Assembly: GCF_000479005.1 (NCBI RefSeq)
Contig: NZ_AWXC01000037.1
Location: forward strand, 96,854 to 160,853
Reading direction: 5' to 3'
Source of the DNA: Prevotella sp. BV3P1
Lineage (GTDB): Bacteria; Bacteroidota; Bacteroidia; Bacteroidales; Bacteroidaceae
DNA: 64,000 nt
The stretch's first letter is position 1. Each line of letters begins with the position of its first letter. Made by a program: the position numbers and the translations under genes. Positions 11,495-20,102 of the stretch are shown here, piece by piece. The notes under the pieces are model-generated. The model was given only the letters and a program-made list of their open reading frames with translations. It did not search any database and was not told the DNA's origin.

Positions 11495-11534
11495 GAATTC
11501 CGACACTTTGGTAGATGTCGGAATTCTTTCTTTT
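11495..11534 (+). terminator. Terminator-like hairpin in the greA leader
   Basis: GAATTCCGACA (11495-11505) pairs perfectly with TGTCGGAATTC (11516-11526) around a 10-base loop and is followed by TTTCTTTTA. It lies between the greA promoter and its start codon, so it looks like an attenuator rather than the end of a gene. Confidence 0.65.
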
Positions 11535-11580
11535 ATCGTCTTCACCAACAGCAATTATTAACAAAAATACTTATAACGTT

Positions 11581-12048
11581 ATGGCTTATATGTCACAAGA
11601 AGGCTACGACAATCTTGTAGCCGAGCTTACCAGGCTCGAATCTATTGAGCGCCCGAAGGCATCAGCTGCCATCGCAGAAGCGCGTGATAAGGGTGATTTG
11701 AGTGAGAACTCTGAATATGACGCTGCCAAAGAAGCGCAGGCGCATCTCGAAGATAAAATCAATAAAATGAAATTGACCATCGCCGAGGCGAAAATCGTTG
11801 ACGTGTCTCGTCTCAGTGCCGACACAGTGCAGATCTTGTCCAAAGTCGAGATGACGAACATGAAGACGAAGTCAAAAATGGTATATACCATCGTCAGTGA
11901 GAGCGAGGCTGACCTCAAGGCGGGGAAGATATCCATCAAAACGCCTATCGCACAAGGGCTTCTAAACAAGAAAGTGGGTGATGAGGTGGATATCAAGATA
12001 CCAGCCGGCACCATCAAACTACGCATTGACAAGATAACAGTTGAATAA
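11581..12048 (+). CDS. greA: Transcription elongation factor GreA
   Basis: A 155-residue GreA. It binds the RNA polymerase secondary channel and makes the enzyme cut backtracked RNA, rescuing stalled complexes. The N-terminal coiled coil carries EARDKGDLSENSEYDAAKE, with the tip acidic residues, and the C-terminal FKBP-like domain ends in KVGDEVDIKIPAG. The frame stays open 22 codons upstream, but MAYMSQEGY at 11581 matches the family start and the extension runs through the leader hairpin. The HIT gene follows after 14 bases, probably on the same transcript. The leader hairpin suggests control by attenuation. Confidence 0.97.
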   Translation: MAYMSQEGYDNLVAELTRLESIERPKASAAIAEARDKGDLSENSEYDAAKEAQAHLEDKINKMKLTIAEAKIVDVSRLSADTVQILSKVEMTNMKTKSKMVYTIVSESEADLKAGKISIKTPIAQGLLNKKVGDEVDIKIPAGTIKLRIDKITVE

Positions 12049-12062
12049 AAAACGTTAAGACC

Positions 12063-12461
12063 ATGGACATCTTTTCTAAAATTGCAGCTGGCGAAATTCC
12101 CAGCTACAAGTGTGCAGAGAGCGAGAAGTTTTATGCTTTTTTAGACATCAGTCCGTTGCAAAAAGGACACACGTTGGTTATTCCACGTCGCGAGGTGGAT
12201 TACATTTTCGATATGGAAGATGATGAGTTGGCCGAATATCAGGTGTTTGCCAAAAAGGTAGCTGTGGCCTTGAAGCGCGCTTTCCCGTGTAAAAAAGTGG
12301 CGCAAGTGGTACTAGGATTGGAAGTGCCACATGCGCATATCCACCTCATTCCCATGAATAGCGAGGCCGATGTGAACTTTAGAAAAGAGCATTTGAAACT
12401 TTCTGAAGAAGAATTCAAGTCGATTGCCGACCGCATCTACGGCGAGTTTCAAAAACTTTAA
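12063..12461 (+). CDS. HIT-family nucleotide hydrolase
   Basis: A 132-residue histidine triad protein. The signature HAHIHLIP (about residues 97-104) holds the three histidines, the middle one being the nucleophile toward nucleotide phosphoramidates or AMP conjugates. The start MDIFSKIAAGEIPSYK and FLDISPLQKGHTLVIPRREV match bacterial HinT-like proteins. Full length; cytoplasmic. It lies 14 bases after greA, so probably shares its message. Natural substrate is unknown. A short T-rich stretch follows, but no strong terminator. Confidence 0.93.
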   Translation: MDIFSKIAAGEIPSYKCAESEKFYAFLDISPLQKGHTLVIPRREVDYIFDMEDDELAEYQVFAKKVAVALKRAFPCKKVAQVVLGLEVPHAHIHLIPMNSEADVNFRKEHLKLSEEEFKSIADRIYGEFQKL

Positions 12462-12543
12462 TTTGTTTTTCCAAGGCGATCGGCTTGCAAGAGAAAATAT
12501 GTAAGGCGAGCCATTCGCCAATCACCCTTCAATACAACCAATC

Positions 12544-13077
12544 ATGAAAATTGCTGTTTTTTGTTCAGCAAATGATACTATTGCCCCCGAATATTTCACA
12601 TTGACCGAACAACTGGGGAAGTGGATGGCCGAGCAAGGTCATTCACTCGTGTTCGGCGGTTGCAACCTGGGCCTCATGGAGTGTGTCGCAAAGGCCGTAC
12701 ATGAGGGCGGTGGACAAACCATTGGCGTGGTGCCGTCTATCATAGAGGAGCGTGGAAGAGTGTCCGACTATGTTGATGTGGAGATTCCTTGCGACAACCT
12801 GAGCGACCGCAAAGAGCTAATGTTGGCGCAAAGTGATGTCTCCATCGCTCTTCCGGGTGGTGTTGGCACCTTGGATGAGATATTCTCGGTGGTAGCCGCA
12901 CACAGCATTGGCTACCATCAACAACAAGTTATTCTTTACAACATTAACGGCTTTTGGGATTCGCTTGTAGCTCTTTTGGACGACCTAACGGCCAAAGGCG
13001 TGATCAGGGGCGATTATCATCAACAAATCAAGGTGGCCCATTCGTTGGAAGAACTCAAGCAATTCGTAGAGTCATGA
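12544..13077 (+). CDS. LOG-family (TIGR00730) nucleotide phosphoribohydrolase
   Basis: A 177-residue Rossmann-fold protein of the LOG family. The family motif PGGxGTxxE is seen as PGGVGTLDE at about residues 101-109, and GGCNLGLMECVAKAV matches the N-terminal nucleotide-binding part. Characterised members cut the N-glycosidic bond of cytokinin ribotides or plain AMP, giving the base and ribose 5-phosphate. In this organism a nucleotide salvage or housekeeping role is more likely than hormone making. Cytoplasmic and full length. It follows the HIT gene by 82 bases; a hairpin lies just after the stop. Confidence 0.9.
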   Translation: MKIAVFCSANDTIAPEYFTLTEQLGKWMAEQGHSLVFGGCNLGLMECVAKAVHEGGGQTIGVVPSIIEERGRVSDYVDVEIPCDNLSDRKELMLAQSDVSIALPGGVGTLDEIFSVVAAHSIGYHQQQVILYNINGFWDSLVALLDDLTAKGVIRGDYHQQIKVAHSLEELKQFVES

Positions 13078-13083
13078 ACGGCA

Positions 13084-13142
13084 TTCAGCCACTTTCCTAT
13101 CGTGAATAGTGGCTGAAACCCGATGGGGTAGAGCCGTACCCC
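13084..13142 (+). terminator. Two hairpins after the LOG gene
   Basis: TTCAGCCACT (13084-13093) pairs with AGTGGCTGAA (13108-13117), and GGGGTA (13125-13130) pairs with TACCCC (13137-13142). Neither is followed by a T-run, so termination is likely but not proven. Confidence 0.45.
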
Positions 13143-13221
13143 GAATGCACAACCGTGAACTGGCGATGTTGATAGCATCGCTGAAGAAGCGTAGTGTGCG
13201 CAACATCTGCACCACCTACGC

Positions 13222-13612
13222 AACTGTGATGAGGATGAATTTTCTTGACAATCATCTTTTTTATCTTTGGCTTGAAATCCATCAACCTTACTTCTGCTTG
13301 CAAATACGCTAAATATGAGCGATTTTTGTAATTCTTTGTGATTGAAGATATTACGCAGATTTTGTAGCTTTTAACCCTCTGTTTCTTCATTTTTTCGCAT
13401 CAAAAGCATAGCTTTTAGGGTGTTATCTCCATGCTTTTGCGCCATAATACCATGTAGATTGTCCGCCAAGATGATGCTTTTAATGTGCCCATCTCATTGC
13501 TTTTCAGTTAAAAGTCGATAATTCTTCTCAAAACAACTCTTATTTGCATCCTGCCGACCTATTGATTTTTTCTATTTTGAAGGTTTTCAAGTGCCGTTTT
13601 TGGGGCATTATT
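13222..13612 (-). repeat. Dispersed intergenic repeat, copy B (inverted)
   Basis: On the minus strand this carries the same blocks as copies A and C in the same order: AAAACGGC and AAACCTTCAAAAT-like starts (13570-13598), AATAGGT (13556-13562), a GCATAGCTTTT/AAAAGCAT cluster (13403-13500), TCGCTCATATTTAGCGTATTTGC (13301-13323) and TTGTCAAGAAAATTCATC (13233-13250). The second arm of the GCGTATTTGC inverted repeat, present in A and C, is lost here. No gene lies in this stretch. Confidence 0.78.
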
Positions 13613-13836
13613 TGGTAAAAATAATACACATTCTGTGGGTGCGAAACCAATTGACGATAGTTCTGTGGAGCGATGGTTTTTACATTGAATCCCATGATGG
13701 GAACGAATCGCAGGAGGGCTCGATGAACACAGGCATTCATGTTCATGTTTACATCCTCCGCATCATCTGTCGTTCCGCAGCAGGCCCCTTCCGTGAATGA
13801 GCTGAGCCAGGATTTGATGAAAAATATGGAAAAAAG

Positions 13837-13868
13837 TTTGGAGTTTTCACAAAAACAAATTACCTTTG
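13837..13868 (+). promoter_or_regulatory. tRNA-Val promoter
   Basis: TTTG at 13837-13840, a 20-base spacer and TACCTTTG at 13861-13868: a full match to the Bacteroidota consensus, 24 bases before the tRNA. Confidence 0.8.
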
Positions 13869-13891
13869 CACCCACATTCTGGATAAAGAAT

Positions 13892-13966
13892 GGGCGTTTA
13901 GCTCAGCTGGTTTAGAGCATCTGCCTTACAAGCAGAGGGTCGGCGGTTCGAATCCGTCAACGCCCA
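13892..13966 (+). tRNA. tRNA-Val (anticodon TAC)
   Basis: A full cloverleaf: acceptor GGGCGTT pairs with AACGCCC, D arm GCTC..GAGC, anticodon stem TCTGC/GCAGA with loop CTTACAA (anticodon TAC), T arm with TTCGAAT, discriminator A. CCA is not encoded. Confidence 0.97.
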
Positions 13967-13971
13967 CACCG

Positions 13972-14010
13972 AGAGTCTTGTTGTTCTGCGTAATAACGAG
14001 GCTCTTTTTT
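13972..14010 (+). terminator. tRNA-Val terminator
   Basis: AGAGTCTTGTT (13972-13982) pairs with AACGAGGCTCT (13995-14005) over 11 positions with G.U pairs, and six T's follow (14005-14010). It lies inside the longest open frame of the next gene, which argues that the porP protein starts downstream of it. Confidence 0.8.
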
Positions 14011-14073
14011 ATTAACCCACCTGTAGAACGTTATGGTATGTCAGACGTTTGTCATTTCTTCCAACTTCATCCC

Positions 14074-14087
14074 ATTGTCTTGACAAT
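14074..14087. promoter_or_regulatory. Palindrome upstream of porP
   Basis: ATTGTC-TT-GACAAT-type 14-base palindrome (6-base arms, 2-base centre) 13 bases before the likely porP start. It could be an operator or chance; no regulator gene is adjacent. Confidence 0.35.
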
Positions 14088-14100
14088 AAAACGTAAAAAT

Positions 14101-15054
14101 GTGCGTTATGCAGACGTGCAATGCAAGAAAATCACGTTACTCTGTCTGCTGTTGTGGATGGTTGGGCCGGCAAGGGCGCAATACGATGTGGCGTTCAGCC
14201 ATTATTTTGACATGCAACCTTCGTTCAACCCCGCTGCAGTGGGCAAGCAGAACAAACTCAACATCAATGCGGCTTACGCCATGAGCTTCGTTGGATTTAA
14301 GAATAACCCACGAACGATGTATGCTGCTGCTGATATGCCTTTTTATTTTCTCAAGGCATATCATGGAGGTGGCGTACAGCTGATGAACGATCAGATTGGT
14401 CTTTTTACCCATCAACGTTTGGCTTTGCAGTATGCCCTTCGATTCAAATTGTTCGGAGGTCGACTTGCGGTTGGCGCGCAGGCAGGCTTGTTGAGTGAGG
14501 CGTTTGATGGCACCAGGCTCAATTTAGGTGATGCCAACGACCCGGCCTTCATCAATACAAAGGGCGAAGGTAATGCCTTCGATCTCGGTGCGGGCGTGTA
14601 TTATTCGCATCGGTCGTGGTATGTAGGTGTGTCAGCGTTGCATCTTACTTCACCACTCATTGAGTTTAATGAGAAAAATCAATTACAAATCGATCCTACA
14701 TATTATTTAACAGGTGGATACAATATACAATTGAGAAATCCGTTTCTTACAATACAACCATCTGTGTTGGTCCGTACAGACGGGGTAGCCTACCGTGGCG
14801 ACCTTACAACCCGCCTGGTGTATCAGCATGAGAAGAAAATGATGTACGGGGGTGTAGCTTATAGTCCCACCAACTCAGTCACGTTCTTGGTAGGCGGTAG
14901 CTTTCATGGCATCGTGCTGGGTTATAGTTATGAGTTGTACACATCGGCCATCCAACCGGGCAACGGCAGTCACGAACTGTTTGTTGGGTACCAGATGGAT
15001 GTCAATCTGGCTAAGAAAGGAAGAAACAAGCACAAAAGTGTAAGACTTCTATAA
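14101..15054 (+). CDS. porP: T9SS outer-membrane protein PorP/SprF family
   Basis: A PorP/SprF-type outer-membrane barrel, about 317 residues. The mature start QYDVAFSHYFDMQPSFNPAAVG is the family hallmark (x-x-QY..N....NPA). A signal core ITLLCLLLWMVGPARA precedes it. The exact start is unclear: the frame is open from 13978, but that part overlaps the tRNA terminator. An ATG at 14038 gives an overlong leader, while GTGs at 14101 and 14116 give normal signal peptides; 14101 has an A-rich upstream stretch. Members sit in the outer membrane and tether or accompany the T9SS PorK/PorN ring. It opens the porP-K-L-M-N operon, 16 bases before porK. Confidence 0.9.
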   Translation: MRYADVQCKKITLLCLLLWMVGPARAQYDVAFSHYFDMQPSFNPAAVGKQNKLNINAAYAMSFVGFKNNPRTMYAAADMPFYFLKAYHGGGVQLMNDQIGLFTHQRLALQYALRFKLFGGRLAVGAQAGLLSEAFDGTRLNLGDANDPAFINTKGEGNAFDLGAGVYYSHRSWYVGVSALHLTSPLIEFNEKNQLQIDPTYYLTGGYNIQLRNPFLTIQPSVLVRTDGVAYRGDLTTRLVYQHEKKMMYGGVAYSPTNSVTFLVGGSFHGIVLGYSYELYTSAIQPGNGSHELFVGYQMDVNLAKKGRNKHKSVRLL

Positions 15055-15070
15055 TGACCATCGTGGAAAA

Positions 15071-16534
15071 ATGAAATTCAGATATATGAAGAGAAACATG
15101 ATATTCGGCTTGGCCGTATTAGGCTTGATGATGCTGACAGGTTGCTTCGGTAGCAAGTCTGCTTCTATGGGTAAAGGCGGCGAAGTAGTGGGTGTCGGCG
15201 GAAAAGCCTTCACCGAACCCACGCCATACGGAATGACAAGGGTAAGCCGTGGCTATTTGAAGATGGGGCTTGAAAAGCAGGATAGCCTTTGGGGCAAACA
15301 GTTTTCGCAGAAAGATATCTCTGTAGACGGGTTCTGGATGGATGAAACAGAAGTGACAAACTCTGAATACAAACAGTTTGTCACCTGGGTTCGCGACAGC
15401 ATCTTGCGTACCCGTTTGGCTGATCCAGCCTATGCGGGTGACGAAACTTATCTCATTACAGAGGACAAAAACGGTGACCCTGTTAAACCTCATCTGAACT
15501 GGAAAAAAGCGCTTCCCCGTAAGATGAATGAGGATGAGCAGCGCGCCTTGGAGAGTATGTATGTAACCAACCCGGTGACGGGCGAGAAGTTGCTCGACTA
15601 TCGTCAGCTGAACTATCGCTACGAGGTGTACGACTATACAACCGCTGCCTTGAGAAAAAACAGAATGTTGCCTCAAGAGCGTAATCTTAATACCGATCTG
15701 ACCGTTGATCCTGATGAAGTGGTGATGATTTCCAAGGACACCGCATACGTTGATGACAACGGACAGATTGTGAGCGAAACCATCAACCGACCACGATCGG
15801 GTCCATGGGATTTCCTCAATACTTATATCGTCAACGTATATCCAGACACCACCTGTTGGGTGAATGATTTCCAAAATTCGGACAACGAGACTTATCTCCG
15901 TAACTATTTCAGCAATCCGGCGTACAACGATTATCCTGTCGTGGGCGTTACCTGGGAGCAGGCCAACGCCTTCTGCGCATGGCGAACCGATTATCTGTTA
16001 AAAGGATTGGGTGGAGAGGCTCGTTACATACAACGCTATCGTCTGCCAACAGAAGCAGAGTGGGAATACGCGGCTCGTGGCAAGGACGGCACGGAATTCC
16101 CGTGGGAAAATGAGGCAGTAGCCTCAGGTGAGGGTTGTTTCTATGCCAATTTCAAGCCCGACCGTGGCAACTATACCAAGGACGGCAACCTCATTACCAG
16201 TAAGGTAGGCATCTACGGTGCTAACTCCAACGGTTTGTACGACATGGCGGGCAATGTGGCTGAATGGACGAGTACCATTTATACTGAGGCTGGTGTTGAT
16301 GCGATGAACGATTTGAATCCGCAGTTGGAATATAAGGCAGCGTTGGAAGATCCGTACAAATTGAAGAAAAAAAGTGTACGCGGCGGATCGTGGAAAGACC
16401 CAGAATCGTACATCAGAAGTGCTTGGCGTACGTGGGAATATCAAAATCAACCTCGTTCGTACATCGGGTTCAGATGCGTACGCAGCTTGGCAAACACAAC
16501 CAGTACTAAACAGAAGAAAGGCAAAAGAAAATGA
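15071..16534 (+). CDS. porK: T9SS lipoprotein PorK (GldK)
   Basis: A 487-residue lipoprotein: signal GLAVLGLMMLTGC with lipobox LTGC. The body is a formylglycine-generating-enzyme-like (sulfatase-modifying) fold: FWMDETEVTNSEYKQFVTW, GVTWEQANAFCAWR, RLPTEAEWEYAARG, GLYDMAGNVAEWT, SVRGGSWKD and a C-terminal SYIGFRCVR. In T9SS it is not catalytic; PorK with PorN forms the large periplasmic ring at the outer membrane. The insertion between the two halves (about residues 130-260) is typical for GldK/PorK. The stop overlaps the porL start by 4 bases (ATGA), so the two are translationally coupled. Confidence 0.97.
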   Translation: MKFRYMKRNMIFGLAVLGLMMLTGCFGSKSASMGKGGEVVGVGGKAFTEPTPYGMTRVSRGYLKMGLEKQDSLWGKQFSQKDISVDGFWMDETEVTNSEYKQFVTWVRDSILRTRLADPAYAGDETYLITEDKNGDPVKPHLNWKKALPRKMNEDEQRALESMYVTNPVTGEKLLDYRQLNYRYEVYDYTTAALRKNRMLPQERNLNTDLTVDPDEVVMISKDTAYVDDNGQIVSETINRPRSGPWDFLNTYIVNVYPDTTCWVNDFQNSDNETYLRNYFSNPAYNDYPVVGVTWEQANAFCAWRTDYLLKGLGGEARYIQRYRLPTEAEWEYAARGKDGTEFPWENEAVASGEGCFYANFKPDRGNYTKDGNLITSKVGIYGANSNGLYDMAGNVAEWTSTIYTEAGVDAMNDLNPQLEYKAALEDPYKLKKKSVRGGSWKDPESYIRSAWRTWEYQNQPRSYIGFRCVRSLANTTSTKQKKGKRK

Positions 16535-17334
16535 GTGGATACAGCAAATTCAATATGATTTATCGTCTGCAAAAGTGGATGGACAGTGTTCCGGGGCAGA
16601 CGTTCTTGAACTATGCTTACAGTTGGGGTGCCTCATTGGTCATCCTGGGAGCTTTGTTCAAGCTTACTCACTTGTCTGGTGGCAACCTCATGTTGTTCAT
16701 AGGCATGGGTACTGAGGTCTTCGTGTTCTTTCTCTCAGCTTTTGACCGTCCGTTTGATAAAACGGCTGACGGTCGTGATATCCCAACGCGAGTGACGGAA
16801 GAGTATTTGGAAACGGGGCAGGTAACGTATGACTATGATACGACTCCCGCACAAGCTGTGAATGCATCAAGGCCTGTTGCCTCAGCCCCACGTCACGCTG
16901 TTGTTGGACATCCGTCTACTGCAGAGCAGACTGTAGGGGAAGTATCTGCAGAGGTTCCCTTGGGAAGTCAAGTTCAACAGGTTGAGAATGCACAGCAATT
17001 GCAGACTTTGGCCGAGGCGCAAGACAACTATGTTGATGCGCTGAAACGACTGACGGAGACGTTGGGGAAGGTATCAGAGCAGAGTGTAAGACTGACCCGG
17101 GATAGTGAGGAAATGGAAAACCTGAACCGTACGTTGACGGGTATATCCAAAGTTTACGAAATGCAGTTGAAGGGTGCCAGTCAGCAGATAGGCACCATTG
17201 ACCAAATCAATGACCAGACCCGCAAGATGGCACAACAAATTGAGCAGCTCAACAAGATATATGCTCGCATGATTGAGGCCATGACCGTGAACATGCGCGC
17301 AGCCAATCCGGGGTTAGAGCCGTCGCAAGAGTAA
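16531..17334 (+). CDS. porL: T9SS motor protein PorL (GldL)
   Basis: A 267-residue inner-membrane protein. Two membrane helices near the N-terminus (FLNYAYSWGASLVILGALF, about residues 24-42, and NLMLFIGMGTEVFVFFLSAF, about 52-71) are followed by a cytoplasmic tail with a long coiled-coil region (about 145-260, rich in Q/E/L). PorL pentamers surround a PorM dimer and use the proton gradient to drive secretion. The glutamate in GTEVFVF falls in the second helix, where the family's key charged residue sits. It overlaps porK by 4 bases. A tandem octamer array separates it from porM. Confidence 0.96.
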   Translation: MSGYSKFNMIYRLQKWMDSVPGQTFLNYAYSWGASLVILGALFKLTHLSGGNLMLFIGMGTEVFVFFLSAFDRPFDKTADGRDIPTRVTEEYLETGQVTYDYDTTPAQAVNASRPVASAPRHAVVGHPSTAEQTVGEVSAEVPLGSQVQQVENAQQLQTLAEAQDNYVDALKRLTETLGKVSEQSVRLTRDSEEMENLNRTLTGISKVYEMQLKGASQQIGTIDQINDQTRKMAQQIEQLNKIYARMIEAMTVNMRAANPGLEPSQE

Positions 17335-17336
17335 AC

Positions 17337-17423
17337 AACTCATGAACTTATCAACTCAAGAACTCACCAACTCAAGAACTCACCAACTTATAAACTCAAG
17401 AACTCATAAACTCACCAACTCAG
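17337..17423 (+). repeat. Tandem octamer array between porL and porM
   Basis: Ten full units plus a 7-base final unit of the pattern AACT[CT]A followed by two variable bases, for example AACTCAAG and AACTCACC. The array starts 3 bases after the porL stop and ends 1 base before the porM start, filling the whole gap and including where a ribosome would load. Confidence 0.95.
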
Positions 17424-17424
17424 A

Positions 17425-18975
17425 ATGGCAATAAAGAAAAGACCGTTATCTCCGCGCCAAAAGATGATTAACCTCATGTATGTCGTCTTGATGGCGATGC
17501 TGGCTCTGAACGTTTCCACGGAAGTCTTAGAGGGATTCGCCGTGGTAGAGGAGAGCCTGAACCGTACAACGGACAACTCGTCAAGGGAGAATGTGTCTAT
17601 CTATCACCAGCTCTCGGAGCAGTTTAAGTCAAATCCAGAGAAGGTGCAAGCGTGGTTTGACAAGGCTACGACGGTGAAACGCATGAGTGACTCACTGTAT
17701 GATTTTGCGCAACAGCTCAAGGAAAATATCGTTAAAGAGGCTGACGGCCCCGATGGAAACGTGTTCGACATCAAACACAAGGATGACCTTGAAGCCGCCT
17801 CGCACGTTATGTTGGCTCCTGGGACAGGCAAGGGAAAGCTGCTTTATGAGCGAGTGAATCATTATCGCGAGCAAATTTTGAAGATGATAACCGACGAACA
17901 CCAGCGCAAGACGATAGAGAGCAACCTCACAACGCAACTGTCCAAACGCGCCAAGGCTATGGGGAAGAATTGGCAGGAGTATATGTTTGAAAACATGCCT
18001 GTGTCGGCTGCCGTCACGATGTTATCCAAATTGCAAAGTGATGTGCGTTATGCCGAGGGAGAAGTGCTGCACGCACTCGTGGCCAATGTCGACGTCAAGG
18101 ACATTCGTGTCAATAAGTTGAACGCCTTTGTTATTCCCGAGTCACGCACTGTTGTCAGTGGTGACCGGTTCTCTGCACAGATTGTTATGGCGGCAGTGGA
18201 TACCACTCGTCAACCTGAAATATATATAGGTGGAAGGAAAGTAAACTTACGAAACAACACATACCAGTTTACTGCTGGTGGCGTTGGCGAACATTCGTTC
18301 AGTGGTTACATCACGATGCGCAATGGAAGCGGTGATGTAATACGGCGTGATTTCACGCAAAAGTATTCTGTTGTGGCGCCCAGCGCAACCGTGTCGGCTG
18401 ACTTGATGAACGTGTTGTACGCTGGTTATGAGAATCCCATCAGCATCAGCATTCCTGGTGTGCCGTTAACATCTGTTTCTGCATCGATGACTGGTGGAGG
18501 ATTTAGGTCAGTAGGAGCTGGTAAGTACATTGCTCGTCCAACGGCTGTTGGTAAAGATGTCACCATTCAAGTGTCGTCCAATTATAATGGTGTGTCACGA
18601 CAAGTGGGCAAATTCACGTTTCATGTGCGCAAGTTGCCTGATCCTATTGCATACATTGCCATGGGAACCGATCGGTTTAAAGGTGGCGGTTTAGCCAAAG
18701 CCTCCTTGATGGGAGCCACGGGTATCAACGCTGCCATCGACGATGGTTTGTTGGATATCCAGTTTAAGGTGGTTAGTTTTGAAACCGTTTTCTTTGACAG
18801 CATGGGCAATGCCGTTCCTATGACTTCCGATGGGGCACGCTTCTCGGCGCGGCAACGTAATGAATTCCGCAAGCTGTCTCGTAATCGTCGGTTCTATATA
18901 TCACATGTCACGGCAGTTGGTCCTGATGGGTTAACCCGTCGATTGCCTGCGTCTATGGAAATTATCGTCAAATAA
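17425..18975 (+). CDS. porM: T9SS motor protein PorM (GldM)
   Basis: A 516-residue protein with one N-terminal membrane helix (MINLMYVVLMAMLALNVS, about residues 13-30) after the family start MAIKKRPLSPRQ, and a long periplasmic part made of a helical domain followed by Ig-like domains. In T9SS a PorM dimer sits inside the PorL pentamer and reaches across the periplasm to the PorK/PorN ring, passing on energy. Length and layout are normal. The ATG at 17425 immediately follows the octamer array. The porN start is 44 bases past its stop. Confidence 0.97.
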   Translation: MAIKKRPLSPRQKMINLMYVVLMAMLALNVSTEVLEGFAVVEESLNRTTDNSSRENVSIYHQLSEQFKSNPEKVQAWFDKATTVKRMSDSLYDFAQQLKENIVKEADGPDGNVFDIKHKDDLEAASHVMLAPGTGKGKLLYERVNHYREQILKMITDEHQRKTIESNLTTQLSKRAKAMGKNWQEYMFENMPVSAAVTMLSKLQSDVRYAEGEVLHALVANVDVKDIRVNKLNAFVIPESRTVVSGDRFSAQIVMAAVDTTRQPEIYIGGRKVNLRNNTYQFTAGGVGEHSFSGYITMRNGSGDVIRRDFTQKYSVVAPSATVSADLMNVLYAGYENPISISIPGVPLTSVSASMTGGGFRSVGAGKYIARPTAVGKDVTIQVSSNYNGVSRQVGKFTFHVRKLPDPIAYIAMGTDRFKGGGLAKASLMGATGINAAIDDGLLDIQFKVVSFETVFFDSMGNAVPMTSDGARFSARQRNEFRKLSRNRRFYISHVTAVGPDGLTRRLPASMEIIVK

Positions 18976-19019
18976 ATATGGGTGACATCACCTCGACAAG
19001 CTGTATAATCAGAAATAAA

Positions 19020-20060
19020 ATGAAGAAGAAATTATTATTCATATCCCTGTTATTGTGTGTCGTTCAGTTCACCGTTGCACAGCCACCGGCTCGAAGAGCG
19101 CAGCAACAACGCGCACAGCAGTCAAACGCTAATACGATTAGCATGCGCGCCCAACTGTCGTATCCCACAGAAGCTAAGATGGCTGAGGATGTGGTATGGC
19201 GACGCGACATCTATCGTGAGCTCGACTTGACGCAAGATGCCAATGCGGGCTTGTACTATCCTGTGGAGCCTATGGGCACGCAGATGAACCTGTTTTGCTA
19301 CATTTTCAAGCTGATGATGACAGGCAACATCCGTGCGTATGAGTATCGGTTGGATGGTAATGAAACGTTCGAAGATTCTGCCAGGGTGAAACCTTTGGCG
19401 TTTTTGGACAACTATCATGTCTATTATGAGCGCACTGATCGAGGTATTCGGATTGATGATAGTGATATTCCTTCACGTGAGGTAACGGCCTATTACATCA
19501 AGGAAAGTGCTTATTATGATCAAGCTACGGCCACATTCCACACCAAAGTCTTGGCCTTATGTCCCATTATGAAGCGGGTAGATGACTTTGGTGATGGTGC
19601 CACATCCTATCCCTTGTTCTGGGTGAAGTATGAAGATTTGGCTCCATTCTTGTCCAAGCAAACCATCATGACGAGCAACCTCAACAATGCAGCCGTGATG
19701 AGTGTGGATGATTATTTTACAAAGAATCTATATAAAGGAAAGATTTACAAGACCAACAACATGTTGGGACGAACGTTATCTCAAGAATATCCCACTGATT
19801 CGGCCATGGCGAACGCACAGAAGCGCATTGAGGCAGAAATAAAACTCTTTGAAAAGAATATGTGGGGAGACCAGGCTCGCAAGGACTCTTTGGACAGCAT
19901 AGCCAAGCTCAATCCTAAGGATGTCAAGTCAAAGCGTGTGAAACGTAATCGAAGGGCGGCGGGCAAGGAAACAACTGTCAAGAGTAGTAGAAGCCGTCGT
20001 ACTTCCTCTTCGTCAAGCAATTCGCCTGCACGTGTAACCGTTAGGCGGCAACGTCATTAA
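19020..20060 (+). CDS. porN: T9SS protein PorN (GldN)
   Basis: A 346-residue periplasmic protein. The signal MKKKLLFISLLLCVVQFTVA fixes the start at the ATG 19020; an in-frame ATG at 18978 adds 14 non-signal residues. The body (MAEDVVWRRDIYRELDLT..NAGLYYPVEP, KALALCPIM-like segment, LFWVKYEDLAPFL, MSVDDYFTKNLYKGKIYKTNNM) is the GldN/PorN domain, which forms the ring with PorK at the outer membrane. The C-terminal 45 residues are very basic and serine-rich (RRAAGKE, RSRRTSSSSS), poorly conserved in the family. Last core gene of the operon. Confidence 0.96.
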   Translation: MKKKLLFISLLLCVVQFTVAQPPARRAQQQRAQQSNANTISMRAQLSYPTEAKMAEDVVWRRDIYRELDLTQDANAGLYYPVEPMGTQMNLFCYIFKLMMTGNIRAYEYRLDGNETFEDSARVKPLAFLDNYHVYYERTDRGIRIDDSDIPSREVTAYYIKESAYYDQATATFHTKVLALCPIMKRVDDFGDGATSYPLFWVKYEDLAPFLSKQTIMTSNLNNAAVMSVDDYFTKNLYKGKIYKTNNMLGRTLSQEYPTDSAMANAQKRIEAEIKLFEKNMWGDQARKDSLDSIAKLNPKDVKSKRVKRNRRAAGKETTVKSSRSRRTSSSSSNSPARVTVRRQRH

Positions 20061-20102
20061 AAGATTGATTATTTTTTCTTATTTAAATAAATACACAAAG
20101 AA

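Noticed and set aside
13978..14100. The N-terminal extension of the porP frame
   Set aside because: Its first codons fall in the tRNA-Val terminator and the residues are not signal-like.
17337..17423. The octamer array as a CRISPR
   Set aside because: Units are 8 bases, directly tandem with no spacers, and no cas genes are present.
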